From: Proteiniphilum sp.
Lineage (GTDB): Bacteria; Bacteroidota; Bacteroidia; Bacteroidales; Dysgonomonadaceae
Reading direction: 5' to 3'
DNA length: 6,410 nucleotides
Assembly (NCBI GenBank): GCA_031284475.1
Contig: JAISZV010000271.1
Span: forward strand, 1 to 6,410
Under the pieces are notes generated by a model, which saw only the letters and a program-made list of their open reading frames with translations, did not search any database and was not told the origin of the DNA. This document shows, piece after piece, positions 1-6,410 of this stretch (position 1 is its first letter; every line of letters begins with the position of its first letter). Made by a program: the position numbers and the translations under genes.

Positions 1-1
1 C

Positions 2-1753
2 GAAGGACGTAATCCGTTGTCGTTTTTCGGCGTAGCGTCTCACGGTACGGATTATTCCTATACCAGGGAGATTGTGCGTAATTCCATTACAAGCGGGCTT
101 ATTTATCAGGATCAGGAAGGGAAAAGATATTCGCAGAATACCAATCAATTGGCGTTGGGAAATGTGAATTTCGGGATTAACCGCAAACACAATCTGCAAT
201 ATAATTTCATGATGATTCATGCCAACGACCGGTACGTAGGCGAATATTCGGGGAAACACGGCGAAAGGCACCAGGATAGCGGGGATTACATGGGTTTTCA
301 CCGCAGGCAGCAAACGAACGATAATTTACTTATTACCAATCAGGTGAATACCGGCTGGAGATTGTCTGATAAATCGGATCTGAAAATAGGAGCGTCGTAT
401 AACTCTATTAAAGGGTTGGAGCCCGACCGCCGTGAGAATTATCTTTCAAAAATGACGGACGGATCGTATATCCTCACCGGAAGTAATCGCCAGCGACGTT
501 TTTTTTCCACGTTGAAGGAAAACGATTTTAACGTAAAAGCGAACTTCGGGTATAAACTCAACGATCGTTTCGGCAGCGAAAATTCATCGATTCTGTTGGG
601 ATATGCCGGGCGATTTGTAAAAGATGATTTCGAAGCTGTTGAATACAATTTTTCGGCCGCGCCCGGAACCGTTTTGATAGAAAATCTCAAATTAGACGAT
701 TTATACAATGCGCCTAATTTCGAGTCCGGACGGTTTGAAATGACGATAGGCGATCCCAACTCATACAAAGTTACCAAGTATATTCATTCGGGATTTGTTG
801 AGGGAAAGTATCCGTTGGCGAGCAAACTACTGGCAAATATAGGATTCCGTGTAGATAAAGTGAATTTAACGATAGATTACATTACGCAAAATGCCGGAAT
901 CGGCAAAAAAAGCATCAATACACTCTATTATTTGCCGAGCATGAACCTTAAATACGATATTAACGATAAAAATGCGCTCCGGTTGGGGTTGAGCAAAACA
1001 TACACTCTGCCGCAGTCGAAAGAAATATCACCCTATCAATACGTGAATATCGGATTCGCAAGCCAGGGTAATCCAAACATAAAACCCTCGGACAACTATA
1101 ACATCGATTTGAAATGGGACTATTATATCACTCCCTCGGAACTGGTCTCTTTGGCCGGATTTTATAAACTTATCCGAAATCCTATCGGACGAGCCGACCA
1201 GGGTAACTCGGCCGGCCTGCTGGAATATACGAACATCAGCAATAAAGCCAACGTAGCCGGTGCGGAAGTTGAAGTAAGAAAGAATATTTTCTCGCGCACC
1301 AATGCGAGCAGTACCGCTTTAAACCGGTTATCGGTAGGGTTCAACGCGTCGTATATTTACTCTAACCTTGTTGTGAAACTCCTCAATACCCCCGAACGCA
1401 ATACGCAATTGGAGGGAGCGGCGCCGTTTATCGGTAATTTCGATATTTCTCACACGTACGCAACGGGCCGGAAGAGTTTTATAAATTCACTCGTTCTCAA
1501 TTATTTCAGTAATCGGATTCATACCATCGGATCCTGTGGTTTTAGGGATATTATTGAAAAAGGTATTCCGGCGCTCGATTTTGTTTCATCAGTAAAACTC
1601 AACCGGAATATAACATTAAAACTGAAAGCGGCCAATCTTTTGAATCCGTCTTACGCCCTCACGCGCAAGGCAAGCGACTTGAACGAGACGGTTGTATTGA
1701 ACCAATATAAAAAAGGGGTAAATGTGAGCTTGGGGATCGGTTGGTATTTATGA
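2..1753 (+). CDS. TonB-dependent outer-membrane receptor, C-terminal beta-barrel (5' partial)
   Basis: The open frame runs in from the left edge (first readable codons EGRNPLSFFG), so the TTG at 17 is an internal leucine codon and not a start; 583 residues are visible. The fragment has alternating polar/aromatic strands throughout and the late-barrel signature of Bacteroidota TonB receptors: YYLPSMNLKY (fragment residues 309-318), the GNPNIKPSDNYN...DYY block (356-375) and AGFYKLIRNPI (385-395), followed by a closing segment ending IGWYL. The signal peptide, any carboxypeptidase-like N-terminal domain and the plug are missing to the left. Receptors of this family import a bound ligand across the outer membrane using TonB-ExbBD energy. 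No SusD-like gene follows; a beta-helix lipoprotein does, so this is not a standard SusCD glycan pair. The last residue is Leu rather than the aromatic usually ending such barrels, and the last codon and stop lie inside a tandem repeat. Family assignment is confident; the ligand is unknown. Confidence 0.9.
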   Translation, partial: EGRNPLSFFGVASHGTDYSYTREIVRNSITSGLIYQDQEGKRYSQNTNQLALGNVNFGINRKHNLQYNFMMIHANDRYVGEYSGKHGERHQDSGDYMGFHRRQQTNDNLLITNQVNTGWRLSDKSDLKIGASYNSIKGLEPDRRENYLSKMTDGSYILTGSNRQRRFFSTLKENDFNVKANFGYKLNDRFGSENSSILLGYAGRFVKDDFEAVEYNFSAAPGTVLIENLKLDDLYNAPNFESGRFEMTIGDPNSYKVTKYIHSGFVEGKYPLASKLLANIGFRVDKVNLTIDYITQNAGIGKKSINTLYYLPSMNLKYDINDKNALRLGLSKTYTLPQSKEISPYQYVNIGFASQGNPNIKPSDNYNIDLKWDYYITPSELVSLAGFYKLIRNPIGRADQGNSAGLLEYTNISNKANVAGAEVEVRKNIFSRTNASSTALNRLSVGFNASYIYSNLVVKLLNTPERNTQLEGAAPFIGNFDISHTYATGRKSFINSLVLNYFSNRIHTIGSCGFRDIIEKGIPALDFVSSVKLNRNITLKLKAANLLNPSYALTRKASDLNETVVLNQYKKGVNVSLGIGWYL

Positions 1754-1816
1754 TTTGGGATTTATGATTTGGGATTTATGATTTGGGATTTATGATTTGG
1801 GATTTATGATTTGGGA
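1747..1816. repeat. 14-bp tandem repeat, five perfect copies
   Basis: The unit TTTATGATTTGGGA is present head to tail five times without mismatch (starts 1747, 1761, 1775, 1789, 1803), then decays into TTGGGGATG. The first copy covers the final Leu codon and the TGA stop of the receptor gene. Because 14 is not a multiple of three, the TGA in successive copies falls in a new frame each time, so three copies stop translation in all three plus-strand frames; the complement carries TAA in each copy with the same effect. The copies are identical, which suggests recent expansion by slippage. Its role is unknown; similar low-complexity spacers are typical of Bacteroidales genomes. Confidence 0.95.
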
Positions 1817-1850
1817 TTGGGGATGTTGGGGGCTGGAGGTGCGGAGGTGG
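1813..1850 (+). other. G-rich stretch, possible G-quadruplex former
   Basis: The plus strand, which is the mRNA-like strand, carries G-runs of 3, 4 and 5 (1813-1815, 1819-1822, 1828-1832) followed by five GG pairs (1835-1850). Together with the GGG of the preceding repeat copy (1799-1801, loop of 11) this could form a three-tier quadruplex with one long loop, and the GG series could form a two-tier one. It lies between the receptor and the lipoprotein, so it could affect read-through. The G-runs are seen; the folding is inferred. Confidence 0.35.
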
Positions 1851-1861
1851 TTCTATTTTGA

Positions 1862-1887
1862 TCTTGGCTCTTGGTTCTTGGCTCTTT
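1862..1887. repeat. 7-bp tandem repeat TCTTGGC/T, about 3.5 copies
   Basis: Copies TCTTGGC (1862-1868), TCTTGGT (1869-1875), TCTTGGC (1876-1882) and a partial TCTTT (1883-1887) lie just upstream of the lipoprotein start region. The array is separate from the 14-bp array and has a different unit. No function can be assigned; it looks like a spacer microsatellite of a kind common in Bacteroidales. Confidence 0.75.
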
Positions 1888-1940
1888 GAATGGATAGTAA
1901 AACATATTTGATTTTTTATAAACTTAAAATTGAAATTGAA

Positions 1941-3104
1941 ATGAAAAAGTTTTTAAGTATGATGGTTTGCGCTGCTTTATTGATAGCGGTTACGTTCGTA
2001 TCTTGCGGCGACAAAGACCCGGTTGAAGAGCCGCCGGTAACAGAGGATAATCTTTCGGGTTCGATTGTGGATGCAAAAACCTTGGATGCAAGTATAACCT
2101 ATACCATCACAGGGCCGGTTATTGTGGAAGACGGAGGCGTATTGAATATTCCTGCCGGAACCCAAATAAGGGCAAAGAGAGGTTTCAGCAATTATATCCT
2201 GGTACTGCAAGGCGGTAAAATTAACGTAAACGGAACGGCTGCCGCTCCGGTTGTAATGACGGCCGATACTGAAAATGCCCTACAAGGACATTGGGGCGGC
2301 CTTATTATCAACGGTAAGGCGCCGCTTTCGGGAGGCTCCGTTGGCTCTACCGAAATTAACAGCGCCTATAACTACGGAGGAAATGCGGCCGGCGATAACT
2401 CAGGCGTAATTACCTATCTTGTTCTTGCTTACACAGGAGCCCGGTCAAGCGCCGACGTTGAGCACAACGGCCTTACCTTAAACGGTGTTGGAAGCGGAAC
2501 AAAGATTGAAAATGTGTATATTCCCGACGGGGCTGACGACGGTATCGAGTTCTTCGGCGGTTCCGTGAACGTGAAGAATTTGCTGGTGGTAAACCCGGAT
2601 GACGATATGTTCGACTTTACGCAAGGTTATAACGGAACATTGGAAAATGCATACGGCGTTTGGGAGGCCGGTTTTGTTAGCTCGGAGGCGGATCCGCGAG
2701 GGATTGAGGCTGACGGTAACCACGACGGCAATTTCCCCGAACATACGGGACAATCTGATTTCACGGTCAGAAACATGACTATCAATTTGCGTTTGGCCGC
2801 TGTAACTATGGGCGACGCCGATAAGCCGAAGAGAATGCAGGACGTAATTAAAATCCGTCGCGGCGCAAAAGCAAATGTCGTCAATGCCGTTGTAAAAGGA
2901 ACCGGAACGGTTGAGGATTTGGTGGATCTCTCCGACTCTAAAGGCGCTGCCGCCACCGGAACGGCCATCAGCATCACCAATTCGTTGACGAACGCTCCCC
3001 AGCGATTGAAATACCCTACCGACGCTTCCGGTATAACCATCGAAACCGGCAATACCGGTTGTCCGGCAGATATATTTGCCTGGACGAAATATGAATTGCA
3101 ATAG
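1941..3104 (+). CDS. Beta-helix-type surface lipoprotein next to TonB receptor
   Basis: A 387-residue protein with a short lipoprotein signal: MKKF, a hydrophobic core (residues 7-20) and Cys22 in FVSC followed by GDKDPVEE. The ATG at 1941 is preferred over the in-frame ATG at 1890 because the longer form would put 17 charged/aromatic residues (MDSKTYLIFYKLKIEIE) before a complete signal peptide; the bases before 1941 are A-rich with no Shine-Dalgarno, as is usual in Bacteroidota. The mature part shows the blocks of a widespread right-handed parallel beta-helix family: IPAGTQIRA (70-78), GTAAAPVVMT (98-107), HWGGLIINGKAP (117-128), DDGIEFFGG (199-207), DDDMFDFTQG (220-229), GIEADGN (254-260) and IKIRRGAKANVVNAVV (303-318). 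The acidic residues after Cys22 resemble surface-export signals of Bacteroidota lipoproteins. No T9SS C-terminal domain and no catalytic motif were recognised. It starts 187 bp after the receptor on the same strand, so a surface partner role for that receptor is inferred; the biochemical function is unknown. Acidic loops could bind a metal such as calcium, which is speculation. Confidence 0.85.
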   Translation: MKKFLSMMVCAALLIAVTFVSCGDKDPVEEPPVTEDNLSGSIVDAKTLDASITYTITGPVIVEDGGVLNIPAGTQIRAKRGFSNYILVLQGGKINVNGTAAAPVVMTADTENALQGHWGGLIINGKAPLSGGSVGSTEINSAYNYGGNAAGDNSGVITYLVLAYTGARSSADVEHNGLTLNGVGSGTKIENVYIPDGADDGIEFFGGSVNVKNLLVVNPDDDMFDFTQGYNGTLENAYGVWEAGFVSSEADPRGIEADGNHDGNFPEHTGQSDFTVRNMTINLRLAAVTMGDADKPKRMQDVIKIRRGAKANVVNAVVKGTGTVEDLVDLSDSKGAAATGTAISITNSLTNAPQRLKYPTDASGITIETGNTGCPADIFAWTKYELQ

Positions 3105-3141
3105 ATCGGTATTTATTATCGCGACAGGGCGCAAACGGAAA

Positions 3142-3170
3142 TCTTAATAATATTGTAACCGTTTTGTAAT
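3142..3170 (+). promoter_or_regulatory. Pho-box-like direct repeats upstream of PiT gene
   Basis: Two near-identical heptamers, TTGTAAC (3153-3159) and TTGTAAT (3164-3170), are separated by 4 bp, giving an 11-bp period. A weaker third heptamer, TCTTAAT (3142-3148, 5 of 7 matching TTGTAAT), sits exactly one period upstream. The 7+4+7 direct-repeat layout is that of the PhoB box known from enterobacteria, and the next gene is a phosphate transporter 42 bp downstream. The repeats are seen directly; binding by a PhoB-like regulator is inferred. No convincing Bacteroidota -7 element (TAnnTTTG) was found after it. Confidence 0.5.
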
Positions 3171-3212
3171 ATTTATAAGAGGACTTTATGCCCAAAAATA
3201 ATTAGGCGTCGG

Positions 3213-5480
3213 ATGGATCCTATTTATGTAATCATCGTAATTATCTTGTTAGGCCTGGCTGCATTAGACCTCATAGTAGGCGTAGCGAACGATGCAGTGA
3301 ACTTCCTCAATTCGAGTATCGGGTCAAAAGTAGCCCCTCTTTGGGTAGTTCTCTCTGTCGCTTCCGTGGGGGTAATTATTGGTACAATGTTCTCAAGCGG
3401 AATGATGGAGATTGCCCGAAGCGGGGTTTTTTATCCGGAGAAATTTACGTTCCCGTCCATTATGATCCTGTTTCTGGCGGTGATGCTCACAGACGTTATT
3501 CTGCTTGACTTGTTCAATACGTTCGGTTTACCCACTTCCACCACTGTTTCCCTGGTATTTGAATTATTGGGGGCGGCGGTTGCGGTGGCTCTTTTTTCCA
3601 TTTGGGCTTCAGGGCCGGGCGAGCAACTCGGAGAATTTATCAACAGCGGAAAAGCCTTAGCCATTATTGGCGGTATATTTATTTCTATTGCTGTTGCATT
3701 TGTGGTAGGTAGCGCCGTTATGTATATCTCCCGTTTGGTATTCTCATTCAATTACGCTAAGCCGTTTAAATACCTGGGCGCCGTTTGGGGTGGCATTGCC
3801 CTTACGGCTATCGCCTACTTCGCCGTTTTTAAGGGGTTGAAGGGTAGTGTGTTGGCCGGTGGGGACATGCTCAGTTATTTAGAGCATAACATGGGGATTG
3901 CCCTTCTGTACACTTTCACCGGAGGGACGCTGGTTATGGCGCTTCTCCAGCATCTCTTCCGCGTAAAGATACTGAAAGTGATTGTGCTGACGGGAACCGC
4001 TGCTTTGGCCATGGCTTTTGCCGGGAACGACTTAGTGAATTTCATCGGCGTATTTATGGCCGGCTACGATTCATTCCGGATAGCGCAGGATGTTGCCGCT
4101 TCAGGGGGCGATATCAATCTGCTCCGTATGGGTAGATTGTTGGAACCGGTAGTAGCTGATATTGGCTGGTTGCTGGGCGCCGGAGTGATCATGGTACTGG
4201 CGCTCTGGTTTTCCAAAAAATCGAGGACTGTAACCGAAACGGAAGTAAACCTTGCCCGTAAAGGGGAGGGGTTGGAGCGGTTTTCCTCATCGCCCTTGTC
4301 TCGCAGTATGGTAAGGAGCAGCCTCAATATCGGTAAATCGATCGGTAAGGCGATGCCGGCGGCTGCAAAAAATTTTATCAACCGCCAATTTGAACCGGTG
4401 AAATTGGAAAACAAAGCCTCTTTCGATTTAATACGAGCGTCCGTCAACCTTACCATTGCGGCCTTGTTGATCTCGCTCGGAACCTCATTGAAATTACCTT
4501 TATCTACCACCTATGTTACTTTTATGGTGGCTATGGGTAGTTCCCTGGCCGACCGGGCTTGGGGGCGGGAGAGCGCCGTATACCGGATCAACGGGGTGCT
4601 TACGGTAGTGGCCGGATGGTTACTTACTGCGTTGGCGGCATTTTCCGCTTCTATGCTTGTGGCCCTGTTCCTTATGTGGGGAGGCAAGATTGCAATAGCT
4701 GTTATGTTGTTGATGGTTGCTTTTATCTTGTTTAAATCGGGAAAATTACACTCCAAACGGAAATCCAAAGAGCAACAACATCAGCAGGTACTTTCCAGCG
4801 AACGGCAACTGGTTATTTCCTGCAACAGGGAAGTATACCGGATGCTGGAAAAAACGCTCTTTATCTATAAGCGTATAACCGAAGGGCTGAAAGATGAGAA
4901 CAGAAAACTTGTAAAGAAAGCGATGAGCGAAGCCTGCGAATTATATGAGAGATTCAAGGATAAGCGGGATTATGAAGTGGTTCCCACCTTGGAAAGCATA
5001 CAGATGAACGCGCTGGAACTTGAACAAGAGTATGTGCAATTGGTTGGCTATTCCTATGAAATTACCAAATCGTTGAAAGCAATCTCCGACGCCACTTTCC
5101 GGTATATCGACAATAATCACGCCGCATTCTCAAAAGAACAGGTGGAAGACCTGGAGGTTATCTATAAAATCCTCTCCGAAGCATTTGCAGCCTACGAGAA
5201 AATGGAAAAATCAGGCGATTATATTATTGTGAATATGCGGGAAGCGATCCTTGACTTGAATCCGAAATTAACCAAACGCCAGATCAAACGGGTAAAAGCG
5301 GGAGAATCTACTACCCGCAACAGTATCCTTTTCCTGAACCTGGTCAATGAATCGAAGATTATTACCCTGCAATCGGGTAATCTGATGAAGTCGCACCGTA
5401 ACTTCAAGGAGCAATATGCCAAGTTGCTACCGGAACGAAATACAAACCAATTGCTTGGAAAAGTTCTTCTTGATACCTAA
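3213..5480 (+). CDS. PiT-family inorganic phosphate transporter with fused C-terminal PhoU-like domain
   Basis: A 755-residue inner-membrane permease. Both PiT half-repeats are present with their signatures: GVANDAVN (residues 23-30) with GLPTSTT (105-111), and FAGNDLVN (269-276) with LPLSTTY (428-434); these Asp/Asn and Ser/Thr-rich motifs form the phosphate and cation site in the family. About 12 hydrophobic segments span residues 4-333 and 407-508, with a basic soluble loop (about 334-406) between them. Residues about 515-755 are charged, helical and coiled-coil-like (for example 540-580 and 600-660), consistent with a PhoU/DUF47-like regulatory domain in the cytoplasm. In many other bacteria that domain is a separate gene beside pit. 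PiT proteins carry phosphate, usually as a metal-phosphate complex with protons or with sodium; the coupling ion cannot be read here. The ATG at 3213 gives MDPIYVIIVI directly before the first membrane helix, as expected for the family. It is 108 bp after the lipoprotein gene, with Pho-box-like repeats in the gap, so it may have its own promoter. Confidence 0.93.
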   Translation: MDPIYVIIVIILLGLAALDLIVGVANDAVNFLNSSIGSKVAPLWVVLSVASVGVIIGTMFSSGMMEIARSGVFYPEKFTFPSIMILFLAVMLTDVILLDLFNTFGLPTSTTVSLVFELLGAAVAVALFSIWASGPGEQLGEFINSGKALAIIGGIFISIAVAFVVGSAVMYISRLVFSFNYAKPFKYLGAVWGGIALTAIAYFAVFKGLKGSVLAGGDMLSYLEHNMGIALLYTFTGGTLVMALLQHLFRVKILKVIVLTGTAALAMAFAGNDLVNFIGVFMAGYDSFRIAQDVAASGGDINLLRMGRLLEPVVADIGWLLGAGVIMVLALWFSKKSRTVTETEVNLARKGEGLERFSSSPLSRSMVRSSLNIGKSIGKAMPAAAKNFINRQFEPVKLENKASFDLIRASVNLTIAALLISLGTSLKLPLSTTYVTFMVAMGSSLADRAWGRESAVYRINGVLTVVAGWLLTALAAFSASMLVALFLMWGGKIAIAVMLLMVAFILFKSGKLHSKRKSKEQQHQQVLSSERQLVISCNREVYRMLEKTLFIYKRITEGLKDENRKLVKKAMSEACELYERFKDKRDYEVVPTLESIQMNALELEQEYVQLVGYSYEITKSLKAISDATFRYIDNNHAAFSKEQVEDLEVIYKILSEAFAAYEKMEKSGDYIIVNMREAILDLNPKLTKRQIKRVKAGESTTRNSILFLNLVNESKIITLQSGNLMKSHRNFKEQYAKLLPERNTNQLLGKVLLDT

Positions 5481-5521
5481 AGGCTATCCGGTAACGATTA
5501 TGGTATTATTTACCTGATCCA

Positions 5522-5569
5522 AAACAAAAAGAGAAAGGCGGGACCGTTTGTTTTAAATCCCGCCTTTCT
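5522..5569 (-). terminator. Rho-independent terminator between convergent genes
   Basis: A perfect 12-bp inverted repeat, AGAAAGGCGGGA (5532-5543) and TCCCGCCTTTCT (5558-5569), encloses a 14-nt loop. Read on the minus strand the stem is followed by CTTTTTGTTTTGG, a good T-tract, so it should end glmS transcription about 23 bp after its stop codon. On the plus strand the stem is followed by GTTAACAAAAA, without a T-tract, so termination of the PiT transcript here would be weaker, though the hairpin may still serve as its 3' end. Confidence 0.85.
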
Positions 5570-5591
5570 GTTAACAAAAACGTTCGGTAAT

Positions 5592-6410
5592 TTATTCAAC
5601 CGTTACCGACTTTGCCAGGTTGCGCGGCTGATCCACATCGCACCCTTTCACCGCCGCAATATGATACGCCAGTAATTGAAGAGGAATAACCGAAAGCAAA
5701 GGGGCTAAACAGGGCGTCGTTTTGGGTACTTCTATGCTATGGGATGAAAGATTTTTTATTATATCGTCGCCCTCGGTGATTATCGAAATAATCCTGCCTT
5801 TGCGGGCTTTTATTTCCTGAATATTGCTCAATACTTTTTCGTAAGTTTCAGATTGGGTTGCAATGGCTATGACCGGCATTTCATTGCTGATAAGCGCTAT
5901 CGGGCCATGTTTCATTTCGGCGGCAGGATAGCCTTCGGCATGTATGTAGGATATCTCTTTTAGCTTCAATGCGCCTTCCAGGGCGATCGGGAAATTATAC
6001 CCCCTGCCCAGGTAGATACAGTTGCTTGCATAGGTAAAAGTTTTCGCCAGTTCGGCAATCTGATCGTTTTTCTTTAGTACTTCGCCTACCTTATCCGGTA
6101 TCAGGCTCAACTCCCTGATCAGTTTCAGGTATTCGTCGTGTGAAACCGTTCCGTTCTCTTTTCCGATAAGGATGGCCAGCATGGTAAGGACGGTGACTTG
6201 TGCGGTGAACGCTTTTGTGGATGCTACGCCTATTTCGGGCCCTACATGCGTGTAACAACCCGAATGTGTATTTCTCGGTATGGAAGAACCGACTACGTTA
6301 CAGATACCAAAGATAAAAGCTCCGTGCTGTTTGGCCAGTTCTACCGCCGCCAATGTATCGGCCGTCTCGCCCGATTGGGATATGGCGATAACAATATCGT
6401 CTTTATGGAT
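5592..6410 (-). CDS. glmS: Glutamine--fructose-6-phosphate aminotransferase (isomerizing), C-terminal part
   Basis: The frame is open to the right edge; 272 residues of a protein normally near 610 are visible, so the N-terminal glutaminase domain and most of the first SIS domain lie outside. The apparent start at 6353 is an internal TTG (Leu) codon. The enzyme makes glucosamine-6-phosphate from fructose-6-phosphate and glutamine, the first step to UDP-GlcNAc for peptidoglycan and lipopolysaccharide, in the cytoplasm. Visible blocks: the sugar-phosphate-binding SQSGETADT (fragment residues 11-19), GPEIGVASTKAF (57-68), EGALKLKEISYIHAE (145-159), MKHGP (166-170) and the C-terminal DVDQPRNLAKSVTVE. 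By alignment with E. coli GlmS the isomerase residues are all present: Lys149 (K485), Glu152 (E488), His168 (H504) and Lys267 (K603). The gene converges on the PiT gene across a shared terminator region and no functional link is apparent. Any 5' control element would lie outside the window. Confidence 0.98.
   Translation of the reverse strand: MHKDDIVIAISQSGETADTLAAVELAKQHGAFIFGICNVVGSSIPRNTHSGCYTHVGPEIGVASTKAFTAQVTVLTMLAILIGKENGTVSHDEYLKLIRELSLIPDKVGEVLKKNDQIAELAKTFTYASNCIYLGRGYNFPIALEGALKLKEISYIHAEGYPAAEMKHGPIALISNEMPVIAIATQSETYEKVLSNIQEIKARKGRIISIITEGDDIIKNLSSHSIEVPKTTPCLAPLLSVIPLQLLAYHIAAVKGCDVDQPRNLAKSVTVE

Noticed and set aside
17..19. TTG as start of the receptor gene
   Set aside because: The same frame is open to the window edge and the protein lacks a signal peptide and plug here, so this is an internal Leu codon.
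1903..1910. CATATTTG as a Bacteroidota -7 promoter element for the lipoprotein gene
   Set aside because: It has one mismatch to TAnnTTTG, and the nearest upstream TTG in the heptamer array is 22 bp away, outside the usual 19-21 bp spacing; too weak to annotate.
1890..1940. In-frame upstream ATG extending the lipoprotein by 17 residues
   Set aside because: It would place charged and aromatic residues before a complete lipoprotein signal peptide; the ATG at 1941 gives a standard MKKF start.
2478..3134. Long minus-strand open frames opposite the lipoprotein gene (2478-3134 and 2627-3052)
   Set aside because: They are antisense to a gene with clear family blocks, overlap each other and show no recognisable protein features.
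3105..3141. Terminator after the lipoprotein gene
   Set aside because: No stem of useful length followed by a T-tract was found, so read-through into the PiT gene cannot be excluded.
4064..4510. Minus-strand open frames opposite the PiT gene (also 3431-3751, 4511-4768 and 5219-5422)
   Set aside because: They lie wholly within the PiT coding region and look like composition-driven shadows.
5489..5608. 8-bp inverted repeat CGGTAACG / CGTTACCG flanking the terminator, and a 7-bp hairpin TCGGTAA / TTACCGA over the glmS stop
   Set aside because: They are short, the right arms lie within glmS codons for the conserved C-terminus, and such matches are likely by chance.
6351..6353. TTG as start of the minus-strand gene at the right edge
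   Set aside because: The frame continues to 6410 and encodes the conserved SQSGETADT motif of GlmS upstream of it.

Overview
The window reads as a piece of a Bacteroidota chromosome, most likely Bacteroidales. The grounds are a TonB-dependent outer-membrane receptor of Bacteroidota style, a short-signal lipoprotein with an acidic stretch after its cysteine, genes without clear Shine-Dalgarno sequences, a roughly 750-residue phosphate permease with a helical C-terminal domain, and low-complexity spacer repeats (a TTTATGATTTGGGA-type array and a TCTTGGC/T heptamer array). The order is inferred from style, not from a marker gene.

Layout. (1) Positions 2-1753, plus strand: the C-terminal barrel of a TonB-dependent receptor, cut at the left edge. 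(2) Positions 1747-1940: a repeat-rich spacer with five perfect 14-bp tandem copies that begin inside the last codons of the receptor, a G-rich stretch, and a heptamer array. (3) Positions 1941-3104, plus strand: a 387-residue lipoprotein of the right-handed beta-helix type. (4) Positions 3105-3212: a short spacer with direct 7-mers at 11-bp period, which resembles a Pho box. (5) Positions 3213-5480, plus strand: a PiT-family inorganic phosphate transporter fused to a PhoU-like helical domain. (6) Positions 5481-5591: a convergent spacer with a strong terminator hairpin whose T-tract serves the minus-strand gene. (7) Positions 5592-6410, minus strand: the C-terminal isomerase part of glmS, cut at the right edge. 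No stretch longer than 187 bases lacks a gene.

How the genes may work together. The receptor, lipoprotein and PiT permease lie on one strand and could form an envelope-spanning route: a surface lipoprotein and TonB receptor would capture and import a ligand across the outer membrane, and PiT would move phosphate across the inner membrane. The Pho-box-like repeat in front of the permease supports phosphate control. This link is an inference from gene order and one motif; the receptor's substrate cannot be read from the sequence. glmS (amino-sugar synthesis for the cell wall) is convergent and probably unrelated.
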